64,000 nucleotides of DNA from Janthinobacterium sp. Marseille (GTDB lineage: Bacteria > Pseudomonadota > Gammaproteobacteria > Burkholderiales > Burkholderiaceae_D). Positions 1-6,757 of this stretch are shown piece after piece. The translations under genes and the position numbers were made by a program. Positions within the stretch are counted from its first letter, which is position 1, and the number at the start of each line of letters is the position of its first letter. The stretch spans positions 4,046,252 to 4,110,251 of the forward strand of contig NC_009659.1 of assembly GCF_000013625.1 (NCBI RefSeq), given 5' to 3'. The notes under the pieces were generated by a model, which had not been told where the DNA came from, did not search any database, and was given only the letters and a program-made list of their open reading frames with translations.

Positions 1-117
1 GAAATACCCAGTGTGCACCTAAGTGGCGAGTTGCGCCGTGGGTTACCGTACGGACTTCCGCAGCAATTACAGTAAGAATTGCATGGCAGAAATTCAGGCG
101 AGGCCGTTTTTGAAAGG

Positions 118-555
118 CTATTTTTTCCTGGCGCGGATGGGAGTCTGTTTCTTTTCAACGATCACCCCCAAAGCTGCCGCGCGCAGGATCTTGCGAAAAG
201 TCGGGCATTCCATATGGCTGGGAGCAGAACATTTGGCTGCATGGCGCAAGCCGTCACGCATGGCAGACAGTTGTCGTATGGTGTGATCCAGCTCATCCGC
301 TTTACTGACGAGCATTTTTCTATCTATTGCCAGTTTCTCCTGCGGCTCGAACATGAAGGCAATTTCATCGAGGGAAAAACCGGCGGCACGCCCCAGTGCG
401 ATCAAAGCCAGGCGTTCCAATACGGTCGAGTCGAAAACGCGGCGCAAGCCACTGCGTCCGATCGAAGCAATCAAACCTTTTTCTTCATAAAAACGCAGAG
501 TTGACGCCGGCACACCTGCTTGTGTGACGACTTCAGCGATATCCAGTCTTGCCAT
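118..555 (-). CDS. MerR family transcriptional regulator
   Basis: This 145-residue protein begins MARLDIAEV and has the MerR N-terminal winged helix in its first 70 residues ('AGVPASTLRFYEEKGLI'), followed by a dimerisation helix. Near the C-terminus it carries two cysteines in 'KCSAPSHMECPTF', fewer than the four-Cys iron-sulfur motif of SoxR, so a SoxR identity is not supported. An in-frame extension upstream to 819 exists but has no homology-like content and would overlap the divergent methyltransferase, so the ATG at 553-555 is the better start. The divergent neighbour (629) is a SAM methyltransferase that it probably controls through the dyad at 558-580. The ligand is unknown. Confidence 0.85.
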   Translation of the reverse strand: MARLDIAEVVTQAGVPASTLRFYEEKGLIASIGRSGLRRVFDSTVLERLALIALGRAAGFSLDEIAFMFEPQEKLAIDRKMLVSKADELDHTIRQLSAMRDGLRHAAKCSAPSHMECPTFRKILRAAALGVIVEKKQTPIRARKK

Positions 556-557
556 GC

Positions 558-580
558 TTGACCTCAAGTTGACTTTAAGT
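558..580. promoter_or_regulatory. MerR-type operator/promoter between the MerR and methyltransferase genes
   Basis: The stretch TTGACCTCAAGTTGACTTTA contains a -35-like TTGACC (558-563) followed at once by the dyad CTCAAGT/ACTTTAAG. This is the usual arrangement of MerR-family operators, which sit in the long spacer of the target promoter. No good -10 hexamer is evident. It lies directly upstream of the regulator start codon, so autoregulation is likely. Assignment is by pattern only. Confidence 0.5.
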
Positions 581-628
581 TGCACGATATCACTTCCGCG
601 TTTTGCTAGCCAATGAAAGGACATCGTC

Positions 629-1474
629 ATGAACGCCAAATCAAACAGCACTAACGAACAAAAAAATATCTGGAATGGTGATGCCGGAAGCGCATGGGTC
701 GAGACACAGCAACTGGTCGAGCACATGTTTAAACCGATTGAAAACCTGCTGCTTGATGGTATTCGCAACCCGGCCCGGCCAAGGGTACTGGACGTAGGTT
801 GCGGTACCGGCAGTACCACCCTCGCAGTTTCACGTCAGCTTGGCCCGCAGGGCCTGTGTGTCGGCATTGATATCTCACAACAGATGATTGCGGCGGCGCA
901 AGCTTCTGCAAAGGCACAGGGTTTGGCATCAGGTTTTATCTGCGCTGATGCGCAAACATATGCATTTGCAGCGGCGAGTTTTGATTTGATCATTTCGCGC
1001 TTTGGCGTGATGTTCTTCGATGATTCCATTGCTGCGTTTAAAAACCTGCGGCACGCAGCAAGTGAGCAAGCCGAGTGTAGATTCATTGCGTGGCGCAGCG
1101 CTGATGAAAACCCATTCATGACGACAGCCGAACGCGCTGCCAAAGCACTGCTGCCGCAGCTTCCTGCGCGCCAAGCAGACGAGCCGGGCCAGTTTGCTTT
1201 TGCAAGGCGGGAACGGATGCTTGAAATCCTGCAACGTGCTGGCTGGAGCCAAATCAAGATAGATGCGGTGGACGTTGTTTGTTCTTTCGCAGAACAAGAC
1301 CTGCTTCTTTACCTGAGCCGCATGGGTCCGGTTGCACGTATCCTGCCGCAACAGGATGAAGCGATGCGCAGCAAGGTGATCGAAATCGTACGCCACGCAT
1401 TCGAGCCTTATGTGCATCGAGACCAGGTTGTGTTTACAGCCGCTTGCTGGAAGGTGACTGCCTGTGCACGATAA
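629..1474 (+). CDS. Class I SAM-dependent methyltransferase
   Basis: This 281-residue protein has the Rossmann-fold methyltransferase motif I 'VLDVGCGTGSTT' (about residues 52-63), the acidic end of strand 2 in 'VGIDIS', and a motif-IV-like segment 'FDLIISRFGVMFFDD'. It resembles the UbiE/Methyltransf_11 group. The substrate cannot be read from sequence. Start context 'AAAGGACATCGTC ATG' gives a good ribosome binding site. It is divergent from the MerR gene, which suggests induction by the compound that MerR senses, and is followed 30-105 nt later by a glutamine amidotransferase-like gene that may be cotranscribed. Confidence 0.8.
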   Translation: MNAKSNSTNEQKNIWNGDAGSAWVETQQLVEHMFKPIENLLLDGIRNPARPRVLDVGCGTGSTTLAVSRQLGPQGLCVGIDISQQMIAAAQASAKAQGLASGFICADAQTYAFAAASFDLIISRFGVMFFDDSIAAFKNLRHAASEQAECRFIAWRSADENPFMTTAERAAKALLPQLPARQADEPGQFAFARRERMLEILQRAGWSQIKIDAVDVVCSFAEQDLLLYLSRMGPVARILPQQDEAMRSKVIEIVRHAFEPYVHRDQVVFTAACWKVTACAR

Positions 1475-1579
1475 AATCCGCTCGCAAGAACGAAAACCAA
1501 ACGCATGTTAAAGTCCTTGTCCAATGATGCACGGCTTCATTGTCGGCTCTATCCGATCAACCCACACATTGGTCACGGT

Positions 1580-2272
1580 ATGCACGTACACGTTCTACAA
1601 CACGTTCCATTTGAAGGCCTGGGCAGCATAGAAGAATGGCTGCAGCAGCGCAACATGAGCATCAGCTACACGCGCTTGTTCGAGTCGGCCAGCTTTCCAC
1701 CGCTGGACGGTATCGACCTGATCATTGCACTTGGTGGGCCGATGAGTGTGAACGATGAAGAAGAATTGCCGTGGTTGCGTGCAGAGAAGTTCTTTATCGC
1801 GGATGCGATTGCAAGTCACAAGGCGGTACTTGGAATTTGCCTCGGTTCACAACTGATAGCAAATGCGCTGGGAGCGAAGGTTTATCCGGCGGCAGAGAAA
1901 GAGATAGGCTGGTTCCCGATTGTGGCGGAGCCGGCGATGCTGGATGCGCTAGCCTTCCCTGCCAGCGTTGATGTCTTCCACTGGCATGGCGAAACCTTTG
2001 ATTTACCGGAAGGTGCGATCCACCTGGCCAGTAGTGCCGCCTGCCGTAACCAGGCGTTCCAGGTCGGGACCCGTGTCATCGGCCTGCAATTCCATTTGGA
2101 AACCACACCTGAAAGTGCGGATGCCATCATCCAGCACTGTGGGGAAGAACTGGTTCCGCAACGCTATATTCAAAGCGAAGCCAGCTTGCGCAATGCGAGC
2201 CCGGGCAACTATGTTGAAATCAATGCGCTGATGGCTTCCATCCTCGAATACCTGGTCTGCGATATAGATTAG
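1580..2272 (+). CDS. Class I glutamine amidotransferase-like protein (GMP synthase GATase type)
   Basis: The protein is a stand-alone triad GATase domain of 230 residues. It shows 'IIALGGPMSV' (oxyanion region), the nucleophile elbow 'LGICLGSQLIA' with the catalytic Cys, and 'LQFHLETTPE', which supplies the His-x-Glu pair. Such proteins act as glutamine or gamma-glutamyl hydrolases in amine catabolism, or have unknown amidase roles. The start is uncertain: an in-frame ATG at 1505 adds 25 residues, but the family normally begins at the MHVHVLQH segment, so I use 1580; neither has a strong ribosome binding site. It probably forms a unit with the methyltransferase upstream. Confidence 0.75.
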   Translation: MHVHVLQHVPFEGLGSIEEWLQQRNMSISYTRLFESASFPPLDGIDLIIALGGPMSVNDEEELPWLRAEKFFIADAIASHKAVLGICLGSQLIANALGAKVYPAAEKEIGWFPIVAEPAMLDALAFPASVDVFHWHGETFDLPEGAIHLASSAACRNQAFQVGTRVIGLQFHLETTPESADAIIQHCGEELVPQRYIQSEASLRNASPGNYVEINALMASILEYLVCDID

Positions 2273-2316
2273 ATTCAGACTAGATTCAGGCTAAATCAGA
2301 TTCAGCAGGCGGCGGC

Positions 2317-3276
2317 TCAACGCCGCTTTTTGACGCGTCCTATGCCTTCTTCGGTGCTGGCGCTCAATTGCTCACGCAGCCATTTATGCGCAGGATTACG
2401 CGCATCCCGTTCGTGCCACAGCATGTCGACGTGCACATCCGGCAATTCAAACGGCAGGTCCTTGGCAATCAATGCTTCCGCCATACCGGTAGAAGCGATC
2501 AAATGGCGCGGTAAAACCGTAATCAGGTCGGAACTGGCGACAACGCGGCCGGCGGTAAAGAATTGATTCACGGTCAGCAGGATGCGACGTTCGCGGCCAA
2601 GATTGGTCAGCGCCTCATCCATCAAACCTTTCGCACGTCCGGAAAAACTCACCAACAAATGATGCGCCGCACAATAGTTGTCCAGTGTCAGTTCGACTTT
2701 GGCCAAAGGGTGGTTTTTCCGCATCACACAGACATATTCGCCGGTATATAGACGTTCATGGCGGATCTGCGAAACAGCCGTGTTCTGGCCGCTTGCCAAT
2801 TGCGCCGCGACGCCCGGGAAAAAGCCGATTGCGAGATCAATATCACCGCGTAACAGCATGGGACGTGGTTCACGTGTGGTCAGCGGCACCATGCGGACAT
2901 TCAAGCCTGGCGCGTCTTTTTCGATCGCCCTTACCAGGAAAGGCAGCCATAAGGCGGCGGTGGCATCGGCCATTGCCATACGGAAAGTCGTGTTGGCGCG
3001 GGAGACATCAAAGGTATCGGGTGTGACCGCGGCTTCGAGGTCGGACAGCGCGCGGCGTACCACCGGCCATAGCTCTTCGGCCCGTGACGTCGGTTTGACA
3101 CCGTGGGCGGTGCGGATCACCAGCTCGTCGCCCAGGGTGTCGCGCAAGCGGCGCAAGGCATTGGACACGGCAGGTTGTGTCATTGCCAACAAATTCGCGG
3201 CGCGGGTCAGGTTTTGCTCCGTCATGACAGCGTCAAAGACGCGCAAGAGGTTCAGATCCAGGGTTAGAAAACTCAT
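2317..3276 (-). CDS. LysR family transcriptional regulator
   Basis: The 319-residue protein has the LysR N-terminal helix-turn-helix ('LNLLRVFDAVMTEQNLTRAANLLAMTQPAVSNALRRLR', residues about 7-45), a linker helix, and a type-2 periplasmic-binding-protein-like effector domain from about residue 95. The NodD/LinR-like opening 'LDLNLLRVFDAV' places it in the NodD-like subgroup that often senses aromatic or small organic inducers. The adjacent genes give no clear target: downstream is the convergent amidotransferase, and upstream the divergent small repeat protein at 3430. The stretch 3277-3429 separating them is AT-rich and could hold promoters for both. Confidence 0.85.
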   Translation of the reverse strand: MSFLTLDLNLLRVFDAVMTEQNLTRAANLLAMTQPAVSNALRRLRDTLGDELVIRTAHGVKPTSRAEELWPVVRRALSDLEAAVTPDTFDVSRANTTFRMAMADATAALWLPFLVRAIEKDAPGLNVRMVPLTTREPRPMLLRGDIDLAIGFFPGVAAQLASGQNTAVSQIRHERLYTGEYVCVMRKNHPLAKVELTLDNYCAAHHLLVSFSGRAKGLMDEALTNLGRERRILLTVNQFFTAGRVVASSDLITVLPRHLIASTGMAEALIAKDLPFELPDVHVDMLWHERDARNPAHKWLREQLSASTEEGIGRVKKRR

Positions 3277-3429
3277 ATTATTTTTACCAAAATTAGCTCA
3301 ATCAAGAGAGAGGCAGTCATATTCACGAAAACGATGACTGGTATCCTAAATTGAAATTAGATTTATATCTCTATCCTACCTATACTGCAATGCAACAACA
3401 AGGACTATTAGAGAAAAAAGGAAATCATC

Positions 3430-3918
3430 ATGTCAACTTTATCGAATAACTCATACACGAACCCGGCGCTGATCGCCGTTCCTGCAGTGTTGGCTGCGAT
3501 CGGCCTCGCATACAGCCCGGCCCGCCCAGCAATCATCGCGGTAGCAGCTGTCGTCGCGGTGGCAGTACTGTTCAAACCACTGACCCTGGCGCTGTTGCGT
3601 ACGGCTTTGCTGGCAATCACACCTAGCCAAACGGTTGCAGTTGCGAAGAAAAGTGCTGTCGCTGTAGCAAGCCCGGTACAAACCGCATTTGCATTGAATC
3701 GTCAAGCGAACCAGATCGCACAAACGCAACCTGCCCTGGCTGCCGAACTGCGTATGCGCGCTGCTTACTCTGCACCACAACGCATCAGCAAACGCGTCGC
3801 AGTGAAAGCACATGCACCGGTACAAACCGCATTTGCACTGAACCGCAAAGCGAACCAGATTGCCCAGACCCAACCTGAACTGGCGGCCAAGCTGCGTATG
3901 CAAGCTGCTTACGCTTAA
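3430..3918 (+). CDS. Small protein with membrane-like N-terminus and a duplicated C-terminal motif
   Basis: No family recognised. The 162-residue protein has an Ala/Val-rich hydrophobic N-terminal part (about residues 11-65), suggesting two membrane segments, then two near-identical copies of a 33-residue unit at residues 82-114 and 130-162, each starting PVQTAFALNR and ending LRMxAAY. The copies are separated by a basic linker. The protein is basic and Ala-rich overall. A ribosome binding site 'AAAAAAGGAAATCATC' precedes the ATG. A small gene follows at 3972 and a rho-independent terminator at 4241, so both may form one transcript. Function unknown. Confidence 0.65.
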   Translation: MSTLSNNSYTNPALIAVPAVLAAIGLAYSPARPAIIAVAAVVAVAVLFKPLTLALLRTALLAITPSQTVAVAKKSAVAVASPVQTAFALNRQANQIAQTQPALAAELRMRAAYSAPQRISKRVAVKAHAPVQTAFALNRKANQIAQTQPELAAKLRMQAAYA

Positions 3919-3971
3919 CGCCTGAGCCCGAGTTTTAGTTGAACGGTAATCAAATATATCTGATCAATTTA

Positions 3972-4181
3972 ATGCGACTGATAGCAGGCAACCTTTATGC
4001 CAGTTATGTCGTCCATGCATTACGTTGGTCACCTGCAGTACAAGCGCTGTTATCTGGCGTGGTGTTAAACGGTGGCGGCAGTTTCGCCGCCGTGCTCATC
4101 AGCCGGGCGCTGCGACCACGAATTGCGCGCATCCGGAAAAGTTTTAATGCCGATACCGAAGCGGTCAGCCCACAAGGATGA
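3972..4181 (+). CDS. Hypothetical small membrane protein
   Basis: This is a 69-residue reading frame (ATG at 3972; a TTG at 3939 would add 11 residues) with a hydrophobic middle ('ALLSGVVLNGGGSFAAVLIS') and a basic C-terminal stretch 'RALRPRIARIRKSF', consistent with one membrane helix and a cytoplasmic tail. It lies between the repeat protein and the terminator at 4241. No homology recognised; no strong ribosome binding site. It may be cotranscribed with the gene upstream. Confidence 0.4.
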   Translation: MRLIAGNLYASYVVHALRWSPAVQALLSGVVLNGGGSFAAVLISRALRPRIARIRKSFNADTEAVSPQG

Positions 4182-4240
4182 TCGTTTCGGTAAACGCTTT
4201 TACCAGTGTCTCCTCTTCCCTCTCAAGGAAGTACTTAAGG

Positions 4241-4273
4241 TCCCGCGAGTCCAAAGCTCGGCGGGATTTTTTT
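4241..4273 (+). terminator. Rho-independent terminator
   Basis: Stem TCCCGCGAG / CTCGGCGGGA with one bulged G and a 7-nt loop, followed by seven T. It closes the 3430-4181 transcript. Confidence 0.75.
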
Positions 4274-4509
4274 CGTCTGTAGCAAAGAATAGCGCTAAAG
4301 CATGACTGTTGTTTAAATCGGCTATTTTTTCCGATGTCATGATAAAGAAGCTAATTTCGTGCAAAATACAGCAAGGTAATCGTTTTGCACATCATCTATC
4401 CGGTGCAGCAAGGATAGTGCAGTGATGTTGATACTTAATTACGGAGTCAAGCAACTTGGGCCGTCTGATCAAAAACAACTATTCCAATATCGCATTGTTG
4501 AAAGACTTG

Positions 4510-4638
4510 ATGACAACGCCGCCGATGACGGCCAAGCAACATGCGGAAATCATGCGCAAGCGCATCGCTCATCGGCGTATGCTGGAAGAGGCGAAAGAAC
4601 TGAAAACCGCCAGCGAAGATGTATTCGAACAGTTGTAA
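4510..4638 (+). CDS. Putative 42-residue basic protein
   Basis: Short frame beginning MTTPPMTAK, highly charged and probably helical ('HAEIMRKRIAHRRMLEEAKELK'). An in-frame TTG at 4456 would extend it to 60 residues. Support is limited to its helical composition and the perfect terminator hairpin placed immediately after its stop. No family recognised. Confidence 0.3.
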   Translation: MTTPPMTAKQHAEIMRKRIAHRRMLEEAKELKTASEDVFEQL

Positions 4639-4642
4639 ATAA

Positions 4643-4670
4643 AAAAGCGCGGAATTCCGCGCTTTTGTTT
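4643..4670. terminator. Bidirectional rho-independent terminator
   Basis: Perfect palindrome AAAAGCGCGGAATTCCGCGC followed by TTTT, so it has a run of T on either strand. It separates the small plus-strand frame from the minus-strand tupA/fds operon. Confidence 0.75.
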
Positions 4671-4700
4671 TATGCCGGCTCCGAACTTACAGAGTCTGCT

Positions 4701-4728
4701 GCACTACGTATAGTTCCATACGTAGTGC
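4701..4728 (-). terminator. Hairpin downstream of tupA
   Basis: Perfect 10-bp stem GCACTACGTA / TACGTAGTGC with an 8-nt loop, 8 nt after the tupA stop codon on the minus strand. There is no T-run next to it, so it may be an mRNA 3' stabiliser, with real termination at 4643-4670. Confidence 0.45.
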
Positions 4729-4735
4729 GCCCTTC

Positions 4736-5548
4736 TTACTTGGCCGATGGGAAGAAAACCTGTTCGCCGTCAATCTTGTAAGCAGCGATTTTCTTTTGGC
4801 CTTCAGGCGAGGTCAGGTAATCGATAAACTGCTTCGCACCCTTGTAGTTAATGTCTTTATACTTGGCCGGATTGACTGCAATCACGCCGTACGGATTAAA
4901 CATTTTCTTGTCGCCCTGTACCACGATAGCCAGGCCGGTTTTGGCCTTATAGGCACCGTAGGTAGCGCGATCGGACAAGGTGTAGGCTTGCAGCTCGCCG
5001 GCCATCGTCAGCACTTCACCCATACCCAGGCCTGCTGAGACATAAGCACTGCCTTCCGGTTTCACGCCGATATCTTTCCAGTAGGATTTTTCCATAACGT
5101 CGGTACCGGAATTGTCACCGCGCGAAATGAATTTGGCCTTGCTGTCGACGATCTTTTTCATCGCAGCCAATACATCCTTGCTGCCCTTGATGCCGGCCGG
5201 ATCACTTACCGGGCCGACGATGATGAAGTCGTTGTACATCACATCGCGGCGATCAACGCCGTGACCTTCTGCGACAAATTTATCTTCCGCTGCGCGTGCG
5301 TGCACCAGTGTCACATCGACGTCGCCGTTCTTGGCCAGTTCCAGTGCCTTGCCGGTACCGACAGAGATCACGTGTACCTTGGAGTTGGTTTTGGCTTCAA
5401 ACTCGGGCAACAGATAAGGCAGCAAGCCGGAGCTTTCCGTGCTGGTCGTGGTGGACAGTTTGATGATTTGTTGTGCGAAGCCGAATGGCGCGACGAATGC
5501 AGATGCCAGAACAACGGCGGCAAGACGCAATAATGGACGACGTGACAT
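4736..5548 (-). CDS. tupA: Tungstate-type ABC transporter substrate-binding protein
   Basis: This 270-residue protein carries a signal peptide ending near 'FGFAQQ' and the signature 'STTTSTESSGLLPYLLPEFE' (residues about 31-50) typical of TupA/WtpA-like oxyanion-binding proteins. It also has 'SRGDNSGT' and 'NPYGVIAVNP', which line the binding site in the family. A strong ribosome binding site CAGGAGGAACC precedes the ATG. It lies on the same strand as and 101 nt after fdsD, at the 3' end of the formate dehydrogenase operon. No tupB or tupC gene lies near it, so it may hand tungstate or molybdate to another permease (for example ModBC, 9 kb away) or to one outside the window. TupA as against a molybdate-specific role is a family-based call. 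Confidence 0.85.
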   Translation of the reverse strand: MSRRPLLRLAAVVLASAFVAPFGFAQQIIKLSTTTSTESSGLLPYLLPEFEAKTNSKVHVISVGTGKALELAKNGDVDVTLVHARAAEDKFVAEGHGVDRRDVMYNDFIIVGPVSDPAGIKGSKDVLAAMKKIVDSKAKFISRGDNSGTDVMEKSYWKDIGVKPEGSAYVSAGLGMGEVLTMAGELQAYTLSDRATYGAYKAKTGLAIVVQGDKKMFNPYGVIAVNPAKYKDINYKGAKQFIDYLTSPEGQKKIAAYKIDGEQVFFPSAK

Positions 5549-5576
5549 GGTTCCTCCTGAAGTGTTTTAAGTGAAA

Positions 5577-5609
5577 ATGGCTGCGAACCCCGGAGGGCGG
5601 CGCAGCCAT
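5577..5609 (-). promoter_or_regulatory. Hairpin between fdsD and tupA (terminator or attenuator)
   Basis: On the minus strand the stem ATGGCTGCG / CGCAGCCAT encloses a GC-rich loop and is followed by TTTTC, about 30 nt before the tupA start codon. It could partly stop fds transcription and so lower tupA expression, or stabilise the upstream mRNA end. Confidence 0.45.
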
Positions 5610-5649
5610 GGTAATCGTGTTGAGTTGTCGAGACAACCCATCACAAAAT

Positions 5650-5880
5650 TTAGTTCAGCATTTTATGGGTGCGTACTGCATCGAGGACGATAGGTTTCAA
5701 GCCTTCGCCATTGTGCTGTTCTACATGCTCCATCAATGCGCGACGCATGCGTGGATCCCACGACCTTTTCAGATGGCCGGCGATTTCTTCCAGAGATTTG
5801 TTGCGGTCTCTCATGGTTTCAAAAAAGTCGCCGATCTGGTTAGCCATCTTGATCAGATTATCTACTGTGCTACCGCTCAT
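5650..5880 (-). CDS. fdsD: NAD-linked formate dehydrogenase, delta subunit
   Basis: The 76-residue protein matches the small FdsD subunit: 'NLIKMANQIGDFFE' at the start, then 'IAGHLKRSWDPRMRRALMEHV'. FdsD is part of the soluble Fds complex and is needed for full activity. It is the last fds gene, 20 nt after fdhD, with ribosome binding site GGAAGAG before the ATG. The order fdsG-B-A-C-D is the one known from Cupriavidus necator, which supports the call. Confidence 0.9.
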   Translation of the reverse strand: MSGSTVDNLIKMANQIGDFFETMRDRNKSLEEIAGHLKRSWDPRMRRALMEHVEQHNGEGLKPIVLDAVRTHKMLN

Positions 5881-5900
5881 TCTGCTCTTCCTTAATTAAA

Positions 5901-6728
5901 TTATTTCGACTCGCGTATCAGGCGATGCGCTTGCGCATAAACGACGTGGCTTTGGTCACGGACAAAACCAATCAGCGTGACATTGGTTTCTTCCGCCAGC
6001 TGTATGGCCAGGCTGGTTGGTGCTGAAATCGCGGCCAGGAAACCGATGCCCATGGTCGCCGACTTTTGTACCATTTCATAACTGGCGCGGCTGGTAATCA
6101 AAGCCGCTCCCTGCGTGAAATCACGCTTGTCATCAGCCATGGCGCCGATCAACTTATCGAGTGCATTGTGGCGACCAACATCTTCACGCACCAGATCAAC
6201 TGAACCATCCAGATTCAACCATGCCGCAGCGTGCGTGGCACCGGTGTGCTTTTGCAGACGCTGTTGCGACTTCATTGCCTTCATGCCGGCGTAAATCTGC
6301 CGTGCCGAAAACATTGCATGCCCGACGGTCGCCTGCGGATGACGAATCGCCTGTTCCAGCGTTTCTGCACCACATAAACCACAGCCGGTACGCCCGGTCA
6401 TATTGCGGCGTTTGTCTTTCAGTGTGACAAAGCGTTCCGTCGCGATACGCATTTGTACCTGTATGCCTTCGCAGCCAGGTACAACTTCGCAATCGTATAG
6501 TTCGGACTTGTCTTTCAGTATGCCTTCACTCAGCGAAAAGCCGAGTGCAAAATCTTCCAGGTCGTAAGGCGAGGCAAGCATGACGGCGTGCGAAATACCG
6601 TTGTACTCCAACGCGATCGGCACTTCCTCTGCGACATCGTCCTCACAGATCGTATGCTGGTCCGCATCCCATTTTTCTACCGGGACGCGAACCAGTGCTG
6701 TGCGTTCGTCGTCAGTGCTTGCATTCAT
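5901..6728 (-). CDS. fdhD: Formate dehydrogenase accessory sulfurtransferase FdhD (FdsC)
   Basis: FdhD moves sulfur from a cysteine desulfurase to the bis-MGD molybdenum cofactor of formate dehydrogenase. This 275-residue protein has the catalytic 'TGRTGCGLCGAETL' loop with the CxxC pair, the N-terminal 'EVPIALEYNGISHAVMLASPYDLEDFALGF' region, and 'DVGRHNALDKLIG' near residue 190, all family hallmarks. The ATG at 6726-6728 is preceded by AAAGGT at a suitable distance; an in-frame GTG one codon upstream is less likely. It lies between fdsA and fdsD, where the gene is also called fdsC. Confidence 0.95.
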   Translation of the reverse strand: MNASTDDERTALVRVPVEKWDADQHTICEDDVAEEVPIALEYNGISHAVMLASPYDLEDFALGFSLSEGILKDKSELYDCEVVPGCEGIQVQMRIATERFVTLKDKRRNMTGRTGCGLCGAETLEQAIRHPQATVGHAMFSARQIYAGMKAMKSQQRLQKHTGATHAAAWLNLDGSVDLVREDVGRHNALDKLIGAMADDKRDFTQGAALITSRASYEMVQKSATMGIGFLAAISAPTSLAIQLAEETNVTLIGFVRDQSHVVYAQAHRLIRESK

Positions 6729-6757
6729 CACACAGACCTTTAAGTTTTAGTCAGACC

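Noticed and set aside
118..819. MerR gene start at 819 (233 residues)
   Set aside because: The extra N-terminal 88 residues overlap the divergent methyltransferase and have no family match; the helix-turn-helix starts at the ATG at 553-555.
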